Below are positions 56,160 to 64,000 of a DNA stretch of 64,000 nucleotides, piece after piece. Made by a program: the position numbers and the translations under genes. The notes beneath the pieces were generated by a model that was given only the letters and a program-made list of their open reading frames with translations, did not search any database and had not been told where the DNA came from. The stretch is taken from positions 8,470,320-8,534,319 of the forward strand of contig OX421497.1 of the NCBI GenBank assembly GCA_949126835.1, written 5' to 3'. Position 1 is the stretch's first letter, and each line of letters opens with the position of its first letter. Origin of the DNA: Anisus vortex. Taxonomy: Eukaryota > Mollusca > Gastropoda > Planorbidae.

Positions 56160-57750
56160 AACATATCTTATCTTATCTTATACATTACAGACGCTCCTTC
56201 TATAAAGAAGATTATTGCGTCCTACGCTCATCCGTGGTCCGAGTCTAGTCTTGCATTTTTATTAATGTTTTAAATGATGTTAGGTTATTGGTTTTCCTGG
56301 TTTGTTCAGGCAACCCATTCCATGCCCGAATGCCACTCGGGAAGAAAGAGTACTTATATGCATTTGTTCTCGCATAAGGGACAAGGAAGGTGTTTTTGTC
56401 TTTATGTTTATCTGAGCTTTGCAACAGATTGTTATTGGGTTGTATTTCTAAATTAGAGTTTAATGCCTTATGTATTATTACTACTTTACTCTTTGCCCTT
56501 CTGTCCTCTAGTGTTTCTAGGTTTAGTGATTTGATTAATGGTGTTACTCTTGTCAATGGGGAATATTCACTAGTTATAAACCTTGCAGCTCTTTTTTGAA
56601 TTTGTTCTAATTTTTTAATGTTTTCTTTAGTTGATGGGTCCCATACAGATCCTGCATATTCTAGTATAGGCCTAACTAATGTGAGATAGCATTTTAGTTT
56701 TATATTCTTATTACATTTGTAAAAGTTCCTTTTCATGAATCCTAATGTTTTGTTTGATTTTTTAATTACTTCATCAATGTGAGGGTTCCAAGATAACTTA
56801 TCATTTATTATTACTCCTAGATACTTAGCATTGCTAGTTTGAGTTAGTTCTTTACCATGAATGAAGTAGTTTGTTATTATTTGTTTCTTTTTCTTGGATA
56901 CCCTTATTAGTTGGCATTTTTCTGGGTGAAAAGACATACTCCAGTTTGATTCCCATTTTTGTAGTTCATCTAGGTCTTTTTGTAAAAGTTCACTATCTTT
57001 TCCTGTCTTTATTATTCTATAAATTATGCAATCATCTGCAAATAATCTTACTTTTGTGCCTGTGTTGATGCAATTTGGCAGATCATTAATGTAAATTAGA
57101 AATAGTAGGGGCCCTAGAACAGTTCCTTGTGGAACTCCTGAGTTTACTGTTATTGGTGATGACTTAGAGCCATTTATTATCACTGTTTGTTCTCTGCCTA
57201 TAAGAAAGTCCTGAATCCACTGATGTAAGGGACCAGAGATGCCAAAGTATTTAAGTTTTTTAAGAAGACTAGAATGATGAACTTTATCAAATGCTTTTGA
57301 AAAATCTAGTAATATAGCATCAATTTGGCTGTTATTATCTAATCCCTTAGACAAGTCATCTATTAAGCCTATTAATTGAGTCTCACATGATCTATTTTTC
57401 CTGAACCCATGTTGGTGTGGGCACAGTGCATTTAGTTTGTCTAGGTGATTTACTATACTACTATATATTATATGTTCAAGTAATTTACATGTTATGCTTG
57501 TTAGAGAAACAGGTCTATAATTTCCGGGGTCAGATTTATCTCCTTTTTTGAAAAGGGGGGTTACATTGGCTAATTTCCAATCTTTGGGCACTTTGCCCTG
57601 GTTTAGAGAGGCCTGGAAAAGTATTTTAAAGATTGGAGATATTTCATTAGTTAGTTCTTTAAGCAGTCTTGCTGGTATTTCATCTGGACCAGAAGCTTTG
57701 TTTACTTTTAAGTTGGTTAGGAGTTGTTTAATGCCTTTTTCATCTAATTT
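56160..57750 (-). mobile_element. LINE family J (CR1/Jockey-like), 5'-truncated
   Basis: The longest copy of family J in the window. The 5' truncation is near 57750, inside the RT domain. The 3' UTR is only ~80 nt (CTAGACTCGGACCACGGATG, AGCGTAGGACGCAATAATCT) and the tail is (ATAAG)n. It is nested in the TIR element at 54701-57976. I could not identify a target duplication. Confidence 0.9.
56245..57750 (-). CDS. Reverse transcriptase of LINE family J (partial, frame open)
   Basis: About 500 codons without a stop, from the truncation at ~57750 to TAG at 56245. No start codon is needed because the 5' end is missing. RT motifs in order: NKASGPDEIP, FKKGDKSDPGNYRPVSLTS, HGFRKNRSCETQ, LLDFSKAFDKVHH, SGVPQGTVLGPLLFLIYIND and the catalytic FADD box (LFADDCIIY). 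The C-terminal region SFFPSGIRAWNGLP is typical of CR1/Jockey-like ORF2. The APE endonuclease is lost, so it cannot retrotranspose. The open frame suggests fairly recent insertion. Confidence 0.93.
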   Translation of the reverse strand, partial: KLDEKGIKQLLTNLKVNKASGPDEIPARLLKELTNEISPIFKILFQASLNQGKVPKDWKLANVTPLFKKGDKSDPGNYRPVSLTSITCKLLEHIIYSSIVNHLDKLNALCPHQHGFRKNRSCETQLIGLIDDLSKGLDNNSQIDAILLDFSKAFDKVHHSSLLKKLKYFGISGPLHQWIQDFLIGREQTVIINGSKSSPITVNSGVPQGTVLGPLLFLIYINDLPNCINTGTKVRLFADDCIIYRIIKTGKDSELLQKDLDELQKWESNWSMSFHPEKCQLIRVSKKKKQIITNYFIHGKELTQTSNAKYLGVIINDKLSWNPHIDEVIKKSNKTLGFMKRNFYKCNKNIKLKCYLTLVRPILEYAGSVWDPSTKENIKKLEQIQKRAARFITSEYSPLTRVTPLIKSLNLETLEDRRAKSKVVIIHKALNSNLEIQPNNNLLQSSDKHKDKNTFLVPYARTNAYKYSFFPSGIRAWNGLPEQTRKTNNLTSFKTLIKMQD

Positions 57751-58522
57751 TTATTTAAAATGATATTTTTTAATTTAAAAGAGCAATGTACATAATATTT
57801 TTCTTTATTTATAATTTTAACAAATCTTTAAAAAAAAATATTTCAAGGTTGCTAATGACGCATTGATAAAACCAACAGTTTTAAAATGCACAGTGTCAGA
57901 ATACGGGTCACTATTTTTACTTATTCCTACTCGGAACCTCCGAGTTTCCGACTTTCCCACTACAGCGAATGTACCATAAGGACTAAAGTAATAGCTATTG
58001 AAACAAATAACGTAGAATCATAATGTAAGGACTAAAGTGATAGCTATTGAAACAAATAACGTAGAATCATAATGTAAGGACTAAAGTGATAGCTATTGAA
58101 ACAAATAACGTAGAATCATAATGTAAGGACTAAAGTAATAGCTATTGAAACAAATAACGTAGAATCATAATGTAAGGACTAAAGTGATAGCTATTGAAAC
58201 AAATAACGTAGAATCATAATGTAAGGACTAAAGTGATAGCTATTGAAACAAATAACGTAGAATCATAATGTAAGGACTAAAGTTATAGCTATTGAAACAA
58301 ATAACGTAGAATCATAATGTAAGGACTAAAGTGATAGCTATTGAAACAAATAACGTAGAATCATAATGTAAGGACTAAAGTAATAGCTATTGAAACAAAT
58401 AACGTAGAATCGTAATGTAAGGACTAAAGTGATAGCTATTGAAACAAATAACGTAGAATCATAATGTAAGGACTAAAGTCTTCTTCTTCTTCTTCGTTCT
58501 CAAATGTTATGATTGGGAGGAT

Positions 58523-59284
58523 TCAGACAACAAGTCCGATAGTTGTAATGAACTGCGCCGTGGCTGTCAGTTGCTCTAGTCCACCGAACAGTTTGTCGTT
58601 GAAGGTAGCCCCCAGGGGCCAAATGGCTGACCGGGTAGAAAGATACAGAGGGCAGGTCTGAAGGACATGCTCCGCGTTTTCGGGAGCTGTTTCGCAGGGG
58701 CACATTTCGCTTGCTCCGATTCGTAGTTTGCGGAACATATGTTGCTTTAGCCTGTTGTGACCAGTCCTTAGTCTGAAGATGATGTGTTGAAATTGGCGGG
58801 AGAGTTTGTAGTAAGCGTCAATCTTTGGGTTGTTTTGTTGCAGCTCAGACCATCTTTCGGATTCATTCCTTTTGAGGATTGCCTTTATTTCTTCGGGGTG
58901 TAGAGATGGATCTGTCTGGTTTTGTCTGCCTCCAGCTTTAGCTAAGGTGTCGGCAGTGTCATTTCCTTCATTTTGTATATGCCCAGGGATCCATTGGAGA
59001 ACCAGTTCTTTAGTTATTTTGCTCAGTTTTAAAAGTTCTGCACTGAGTGACTGGTTGATCGGGGCATTTGGGTTTTTTAGAGACTGGAGTACTGTTTTGG
59101 CGTCAGTGAAGATGACAATCCGGCTGTTGGGGGATTGAGTGTGGCTTGTTAGTATATTTGCAGCAAGCTCAATTGCTTTTCTTTCTGCTCTAGTGCTATC
59201 TGAGAGGCTACCTGTGACAGTGGCTTTTTCTAGGAGTTCTCCATCTGGCCACTCTATGTAAATGCCGGCTCCTCCATTTTTCAA
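58523..59284 (-). pseudogene. RNase H and zinc-finger part of the LINE ORF, separated by a frameshift
   Basis: Contains the remaining RNase H acids: Glu in RAERKAIEL (~34), Asp in IFTDAKT (~61) and the QWIPGH...GNDTADTLAKAG block with His (~102) and Asp (~109/112). After it come FRLRTGHNRLKQHMFRKL and a C-x-C...H...C tail (MCPCETAPENAEHVLQTCPL). The first RNase H Asp (YTDGST) is the very end of the upstream frame, so a single-base indel near 59290-59296 cuts the domain in two. The apparent start of this frame is not a real initiation site. Confidence 0.9.
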
Positions 59285-59295
59285 ATCTTTTCCAG

Positions 59296-62200
59296 TTAAG
59301 TTGACCCGTCAGTATAGACTCTGGTCCATGCATTTTGGGGGTATTGTTCTCTAATGATGTTGTTTACTGCTTCTTTTAGTATTTCGGGCGTGTAGTCAGA
59401 TTTTTTCCCTATGTTGCTTAGTTCGTCTCTGATTTTTAGAGTAGGGCTTGGGTCCCAGGGGGGGAAGTGGCTGTGGGGTTGGGTAGGTTCAATTGCAATG
59501 TTTTCTATTTTATATTTACTTTTTAGATGTTTGGCTTCTTGTATAAAATTGGATCTTTGAAGTCTTTTTGTTGAGGTTTTGAGTAGCTTGGGTTTTAGAG
59601 GGTGATGACTTGATGCTTCTAACTTGGTGAAGTGAGTAAGGATTTTGGTTTCTCGTCTAGTTTCCATAGAGCTTAGGTTAGTTGCATCCTCCATTGCTCT
59701 GATCGGGGTAGTTTTCATTGCTCCTGTTATGATTCGAAGTCCTTGGTTTTGAACATTGTCTATTTTTCGGAGGTTTGATTGGGCTGCCGTACCCCACACT
59801 GTGGCTCCATATTCTAGGGTAGGCCTTATATAACTGGTATATGTTTTTTTCAAGATAGAGTGATTTGCACCCCAGTCTGAGCCAGCAAGTTTTTTCATCA
59901 AAGCTAGTCTTTGGATTCCCTTTTTCTGTGAGTTTTCTATTTGACTTTTCCAGGTTAGTCTTGGGTCAAACGTAACTCCTAAATATGTGGGATTGCCATT
60001 TTTTTCAAGGATTGTTTTGTCTAGGGTCAGTTTGAGGCTTTGTACTTTAGTAGATAGAGAGAAAATTGAGTATGTAGTCTTTTTTGAGTTTATGGTCATT
60101 CCCCATTCTTTGTACCATAGGTTGAGGTTGTTTAGTGCATCTTGTAGCCTAAATTTTGAGGTGCCTATATATTCTTCTGTGCTTATTAGAGCAAGATCGT
60201 CGGCGTACATGCTGCTTTTTACTTTTCTAGGGATATGTTGAATTAGGTCATTTATGAAAATGAGAAATAGTGTGGGTGACAGTACACCTCCCTGGGGGAC
60301 TCCATTTTGTATTGTTGCTATGTTGCTCCTTTTTCCTTGCAAGTTGACTATAGCTTTTCGATTTGTTAGGTATTCTGTAATCCAGTTTAACATTTTGTGG
60401 GATATATGGTTGTTTAATAGCTTTAGGATTAGACCTTCTTTCCAGACCTTATCGAATGCTTTTTCTAGGTCGACCCAGACAATGGTCGTTGGTTTCTTTT
60501 CCTGGAATCCATCTTCTATTTCTTGGGCTATATAAGCTATTTGGTCTTCTGTTGATCGACATTTTCTGAAACCTGCCTGTTCATCTGCTAGTATATTTTC
60601 AGATTCAAGAAGCCATGTGAGCCTATTGTTGACCATTCTTTCCATTAGTTTGCAGACGCAACTGGTTAAACTTATTGGGCGGTAGCTGTCAACTTGGTTT
60701 CTTGGTTTACCATGCATTAGTATAGGGATCATGATAGCTTTTTTCCAGACAGTTGGAATTTTTCCTGATTTCCAGCTAGCATTGAATATTTGCAGTAGTT
60801 TTTTCTTTGCCAGAGGTCCTAAATGAATAAGCATATCATTTGAGATCTTGTCTGATCCTGGAGCTTGTTTGGGTTTGAGGAGTTTCAGTGAGTCATCAAA
60901 CTCTTTCATGCTGAGATTTGCTGTCATTCCATGAGAGTGTGGTGTGGACATTTTTGGAGCTTTCTCTATGTGGTCATTGACTTCTCTGGCTCTTTTTTCG
61001 GTGATACTAATATTTCCTACGCTGCTAAAGTGTTTTATGAATTTTTGAGCAGCTTCGCGGCCTGTGAGCTTTTCTTGGTCTGCGTCTAGGACTATTGGCG
61101 AAGATTTGTTCTCCTCTTGGTTCAGACTTTTGGCGATTTTCCACAGCTTATGTCCATCTCTGTCTGCATTTAGTTTTTCTGTCTTTTCATGCCAGCTCTT
61201 CCTAATTGACGAGAGATATTCCTTTCTGAAGATTGCGTTTGCAGCTTTTAGTTGTATATTATTTTCTATCGTTGGGGATTTTTCTGCTAGGTTTCTTGCT
61301 TTGATGGTTTCATTGTGGAGGAGTTCCAAGTGTTGAGACCAGTTTGGTATGTAATTTTTCCTGGCTCCTCTTGGGATGGATTCCTTAGCTGCTTTAAGGA
61401 GAGCTCTAGAGAATTCAGTGTAGGATTTGTTTATCCGATTTGTTTTGCCATTGATGTGTTTCACATAGACATCTGTTAAGCGTGCAAAGAGGTTCCAATT
61501 TGCTTTCTTGTAGTTCCATCTGGGAAGGGTGGGGTTTTCTATGGGCAGGTGAGTGGTTTCTATTTGGATGAGAATGGGTCTGTGGTCACTGGTGGCTAGT
61601 TGTTCAGCGACTACTCTTTTACTTCCTATGGATATTGTATTGGTAGCAAAGGCTAAGTCTGGAGTTGATGAAGTCATCCATGATCTGGAGTAAAAGGTGG
61701 GTGGGTTTTCTGGCTGGTTTAGGAGAATCAGACTGTTTTCGGCTTGCCACTCCTCAATTTCTTCTCCCCTGGCATTGAGGTCTGGATATCCCCAGCTCTG
61801 GGAGCGGCTGTTCATATCACCCAGTATTAGACACTCTTCATTTATTGGGATTTGAATTCTGCCAAGTTCTAGCTCTTTGTCTGAGGGGCAGTAGCAATTG
61901 ATTATGTTTAGGTTTCCCCCTGGTAGGATCAGCTTGGTCCCCATTATTTCAGATTGTGTGGAGCTTGGTATGATAATATCTGAGGTAGGTATGTTGTTTT
62001 TGACGAGAGTAAGGATTCCCCCTTTAGATCTGTTTTCCCTGTCTTGTCTTAAGCATGTGTAGCCTCTAATTGAGAAACGCAGATTGCTATTGAGGTGAGT
62101 TTCTTGGATGCATGCCACATCTACTTCATTTTTATGGAGGAAGATCTTTAAGGCTTCTTTTTTCTTTTGGATGCCCTCTGCATTCCATTGGAGAAAGACT

Positions 62201-62409
62201 AAATTGTGTTTTGTTTTCTCCTTAATGTTCTTGTCAGTAGGGTTTACTTCCTTTTCTCTGCTCCTGACTTCACAAGCAGAGGAGGAAGAACCACCAGTTC
62301 GCTTGGGTGGGCTCCTTCGAGGCGGAGAGCCCGGCCCCCTACCTGCACGGCGGGATTCCACAGGCAGGACGCCACAACCACATGTACTATTATCTGTTTC
62401 CTCCATCAT
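59296..62409 (-). CDS. LINE ORF2: APE endonuclease plus reverse transcriptase, 1037 residues
   Basis: Starts at ATG 62409. Residues 1-65 are a basic, Pro/Ser-rich linker. The APE-type endonuclease follows: FLQWNAEGI (Asn ~76), CIQETH (Glu ~103), LGDMNS (Asp ~198) and SDHRP (Asp/His ~275). RT motifs are QAPGSDKISN (~515), YRPISLTS (~576), AGFRKCRSTEDQ (~612), WVDLEKAFDKVW (~645), NGVPQGGVLSPTLFLIFIND (~702) and YADD (~735). The C-terminal thumb leads to VYTDGST, the first RNase H acid, then a premature stop from the frameshift. Endonuclease and RT active-site residues are all present, so the copy is young; the broken RNase H probably leaves it inactive in cis. Confidence 0.95.
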   Translation of the reverse strand: MMEETDNSTCGCGVLPVESRRAGRGPGSPPRRSPPKRTGGSSSSACEVRSREKEVNPTDKNIKEKTKHNLVFLQWNAEGIQKKKEALKIFLHKNEVDVACIQETHLNSNLRFSIRGYTCLRQDRENRSKGGILTLVKNNIPTSDIIIPSSTQSEIMGTKLILPGGNLNIINCYCPSDKELELGRIQIPINEECLILGDMNSRSQSWGYPDLNARGEEIEEWQAENSLILLNQPENPPTFYSRSWMTSSTPDLAFATNTISIGSKRVVAEQLATSDHRPILIQIETTHLPIENPTLPRWNYKKANWNLFARLTDVYVKHINGKTNRINKSYTEFSRALLKAAKESIPRGARKNYIPNWSQHLELLHNETIKARNLAEKSPTIENNIQLKAANAIFRKEYLSSIRKSWHEKTEKLNADRDGHKLWKIAKSLNQEENKSSPIVLDADQEKLTGREAAQKFIKHFSSVGNISITEKRAREVNDHIEKAPKMSTPHSHGMTANLSMKEFDDSLKLLKPKQAPGSDKISNDMLIHLGPLAKKKLLQIFNASWKSGKIPTVWKKAIMIPILMHGKPRNQVDSYRPISLTSCVCKLMERMVNNRLTWLLESENILADEQAGFRKCRSTEDQIAYIAQEIEDGFQEKKPTTIVWVDLEKAFDKVWKEGLILKLLNNHISHKMLNWITEYLTNRKAIVNLQGKRSNIATIQNGVPQGGVLSPTLFLIFINDLIQHIPRKVKSSMYADDLALISTEEYIGTSKFRLQDALNNLNLWYKEWGMTINSKKTTYSIFSLSTKVQSLKLTLDKTILEKNGNPTYLGVTFDPRLTWKSQIENSQKKGIQRLALMKKLAGSDWGANHSILKKTYTSYIRPTLEYGATVWGTAAQSNLRKIDNVQNQGLRIITGAMKTTPIRAMEDATNLSSMETRRETKILTHFTKLEASSHHPLKPKLLKTSTKRLQRSNFIQEAKHLKSKYKIENIAIEPTQPHSHFPPWDPSPTLKIRDELSNIGKKSDYTPEILKEAVNNIIREQYPQNAWTRVYTDGST

Positions 62410-62870
62410 TTTGAGGTTTGCGTGCCGACGTGTTTTGCGCCAGTTGGCCCGTGGACTCCGACTTCAGCCTGCTTTTCTTTCTGGATGTGCTTCCATAGCC
62501 TTTGATCAACCAAGATCGTCTGCAAGGCAGCAGTTGATTTATTTTTGGAGTTTTCTCTCCTAGATGATTGCTATCCCTAGCTAACGGCCTCATCTGTCCG
62601 GGTTTAGAGTTTGAGCGCTCTATGTTCGCTTTTTGCAGTCATTTTTTTGGATTTATAAGGCATTTTTTTAAAGAGTATCCTTACCACGGGATACCCCACC
62701 TCACCCTCCATGACAGCAAACCAGTTGGTCCGCGGCCGCTTATTCAGTATTCACGGCTAACCCTTATATCTAAAGGTCATTCCCCTATCCGCCACCTGGG
62801 GACGCGCTTGGTAGGAGATGATAGCTCCCTCAAGGGACTAAAGTAATAGCTATTGAAACAAGTAATATAT

Positions 62871-64000
62871 GAGCTTCATGGAACAGTAAAAGATATTGTA
62901 AAACAAAACTAATTGGGGAGCTAATATAAGATCTAAAATAATCTCTATTTAAAAAAAACACTCTAATTTAGAAGCAGATCATGATATTGTCAGAGTAAAT
63001 AACAGAATAAAAACCAAAAAAAGCAAGAATTCTAAAAGAATAATTTATTTCTTGAGTAAATGCAACACAACAGACATAGGCCTACATCAAGCAGTAATAA
63101 AATTCCAAATCTATTTTCTTACTGAATAGCCCAGTTGGAGACATTTGGCGATTCACATAAACAAACTTAAAAGCTACAATGGATGATTTTGTGCCAACAA
63201 AACAAACATGAAATAAAATTTACAAATGTTGGTTTAATATTAAACAAAAGAAACTGTGTAAAAAAAAAGATAATGTATTCAAAAAGTTTATAGGAACTAA
63301 TTCAAATAGACTACACAAAACATACATAAAAATAAAACATCTACCGTAACTCAGAAACTAAGCAGACAGCTGCAGAATGAATAAGTAAAAAATGTAATTT
63401 CTAAAGACAATAATAAAAACGTATGGTCCTACATTAGATCAAGAAAATTGGAAACAACAGGTGAAATACCATAACAATAAAACCTATAATGACAATGATA
63501 CTAAAGCTAACATCCTCAACACATAATTACATCATCATTTTCAACTCCAGGTGACAAAGAAATCTCCATAAATTTTAGCAAAATAGAAGAGATAGGAAAT
63601 ATCAATGTAGAAAAAAGGGAATAAAAAACTCATAAAAAACTTAACAGTAAACAAAGCTTCTGGTCCAGATGAAATACCAGCAAGACTGCTTCAATAACTA
63701 AATAATCTTTACAATACTTTTTCAGGCCTCTCTAAACCAGGGCAGAGTGCCCAAAGCTTATAAATTAGCCATTGTAACCCCGATTTTAAAAGGGTAATAA
63801 ATCTGACCCTGGAAATTACAGACCTGTTTCCCTAACATGCATAACATGCAAAATATTTGAGCATATAATATATAGTAGTATAGTAAATAATCTAGAAACA
63901 AAAAATACACTGTGCCCACACCTTCATGGCTTTAGGAAAAACAGATTAAGTGAAATACAGTAGATTTATTAGATGACTTGTCTAAAGCATTAGATAATAA
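62871..64000 (+). pseudogene. Decayed LINE family J copy running off the right edge
   Basis: The plus strand shows NKNVWSYIRSRKLETTG (63414-63462, linker before RT), NKASGPDEIPARLLQ (63650-63690), frame-shifted traces of the NYRPVS region (GAAATTACAGACCTGTTTCC) and HGFRKNR-like codons near 63930. Many stops and indels. It continues past 64000. The DNA closely follows the copy at 56160-57750 in the overlapping part. Confidence 0.85.

Larger units (their letters stand above)
54701..57976. mobile_element. 3.3-kb transposon with ~53-bp terminal inverted repeats
   Basis: Left end TGGTACATTCGCTGAAGTGG, GAAAGTCGGAAACTCGGAAA, TTCCGAGTAGGAA; the right end is its reverse complement with about three mismatches. 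The array around it gives a clean 3-bp duplication, TAA, at 54698-54700 and 57977-57979. A 3-bp TWA target suggests the PIF/Harbinger superfamily. No transposase is recognised: 54740-56160 has only short ORFs, and a LINE occupies 56160-57750. A further inverted pair GTCCATTAATTAC / GTAATTAATGGAC (54906, 56017) lies inside the left half. Confidence 0.85.
58480..62834 (-). mobile_element. Nearly complete I/Nimb-type LINE, 4355 bp, with 10-bp target duplication
   Basis: GGACTAAAGT at 58470-58479 and 62835-62844 is an exact duplication of minisatellite sequence. On the minus strand it has a GC-rich 5' region (GAGGGAGCTATCATCTCC, AAGCGCGTCCCCAGGTGGCG), a large ORF (62409-59296), an RNase H reading frame (to 58523) and a (GAA)n tail. 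A short upstream frame ending SARKPQNDGGNR overlaps the ORF start by about 20 bases and could be the end of an ORF1, but too little precedes it to be a full ORF1. The RNase H domain places it with I-group LINEs; the clade name is inference. Confidence 0.92.
53097..62870. repeat. 49-bp minisatellite array, split by three insertions
   Basis: The unit AATGTAAGGACTAAAGTAAT plus AGCTATTGAAACAAATAACG TAGAATCAT occupies 53097-54093, 54668-54700, 57977-58479 and 62835-62870. Two variants are segregated: variant A (GAAGCTAATAATGTAGAATC TT, with GGACTGAAG) fills about 53200-53640 in roughly nine near-identical copies. Variant B (GAAACAAATAACG) fills the rest. The interrupting elements are at 54094-54667, 54701-57976 and 58480-62834. 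Confidence 0.95.

Noticed and set aside
59987..61336. Plus-strand ORFs of 84-93 codons
   Set aside because: Antisense shadows of the LINE ORF2.

Overview
This is eukaryotic, repeat-dominated DNA. Genes are split by spliceosomal introns, and the window holds tRNA-derived SINEs, non-LTR retrotransposons, many hAT-type and TTAA-flanked miniature transposons, and a dozen minisatellites. The two host genes, and the look of the SINE and LINE families, fit a lophotrochozoan, most likely a gastropod mollusc. That placement is inference; the sequence carries no taxonomic marker.

Host genes. (1) Three exons at 11315-13094 (+) encode the C-terminal half of a beta-1,4-galactosyltransferase-family enzyme (B4GALT / beta4-GalNAcT / beta4-GlcNAcT). 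The upstream exons were not found, so bases 1-11314 may be one of its introns. The residue that sets donor-sugar choice in vertebrate B4GALT1 (Tyr) is Leu here. (2) A complete 11-exon coding region runs from 33597 down to 22116 (-). It encodes a 434-residue coiled-coil protein that I identify as CCDC83, with every splice junction in phase.

Layout. 1-11.3 kb: tail of a hAT element, a 26-copy perfect 33-bp minisatellite, SINEs and MITEs. 11.3-13.1 kb: B4GALT exons. 13.1-22.1 kb: AT-rich intergenic DNA with MITEs and LINE and SINE remnants. 22.1-34.2 kb: CCDC83, its introns seeded with SINEs and MITEs; one MITE starts at intron position +6, and another repeated element covers the likely 5' UTR and promoter. 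34.2-45.7 kb: transposon graveyard, including a decayed 2.4-kb hAT element with recognisable transposase remnants that was itself invaded by an 888-bp hAT-like element. 45.9-52.5 kb: stretches of complex, non-repetitive sequence, a LINE RNase H remnant carrying a 44-bp minisatellite, and an inverted pair of TTAA MITEs. 53.1-62.9 kb: a 49-bp minisatellite array split by three separate insertions: a 574-bp element, a 3.3-kb element with ~53-bp terminal inverted repeats that itself carries a LINE, and a nearly complete 4.36-kb APE/RT/RNase H LINE with a 10-bp target-site duplication. 62.9-64 kb: a decayed LINE running off the right edge.

The genes here do not form a pathway. The main story is repeated nested insertion, dated in relative order by target-site duplications, plus two ordinary host genes whose introns and edges have absorbed mobile DNA. 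I found no prokaryote-type system, no CRISPR array, and no complete tRNA or rRNA gene.
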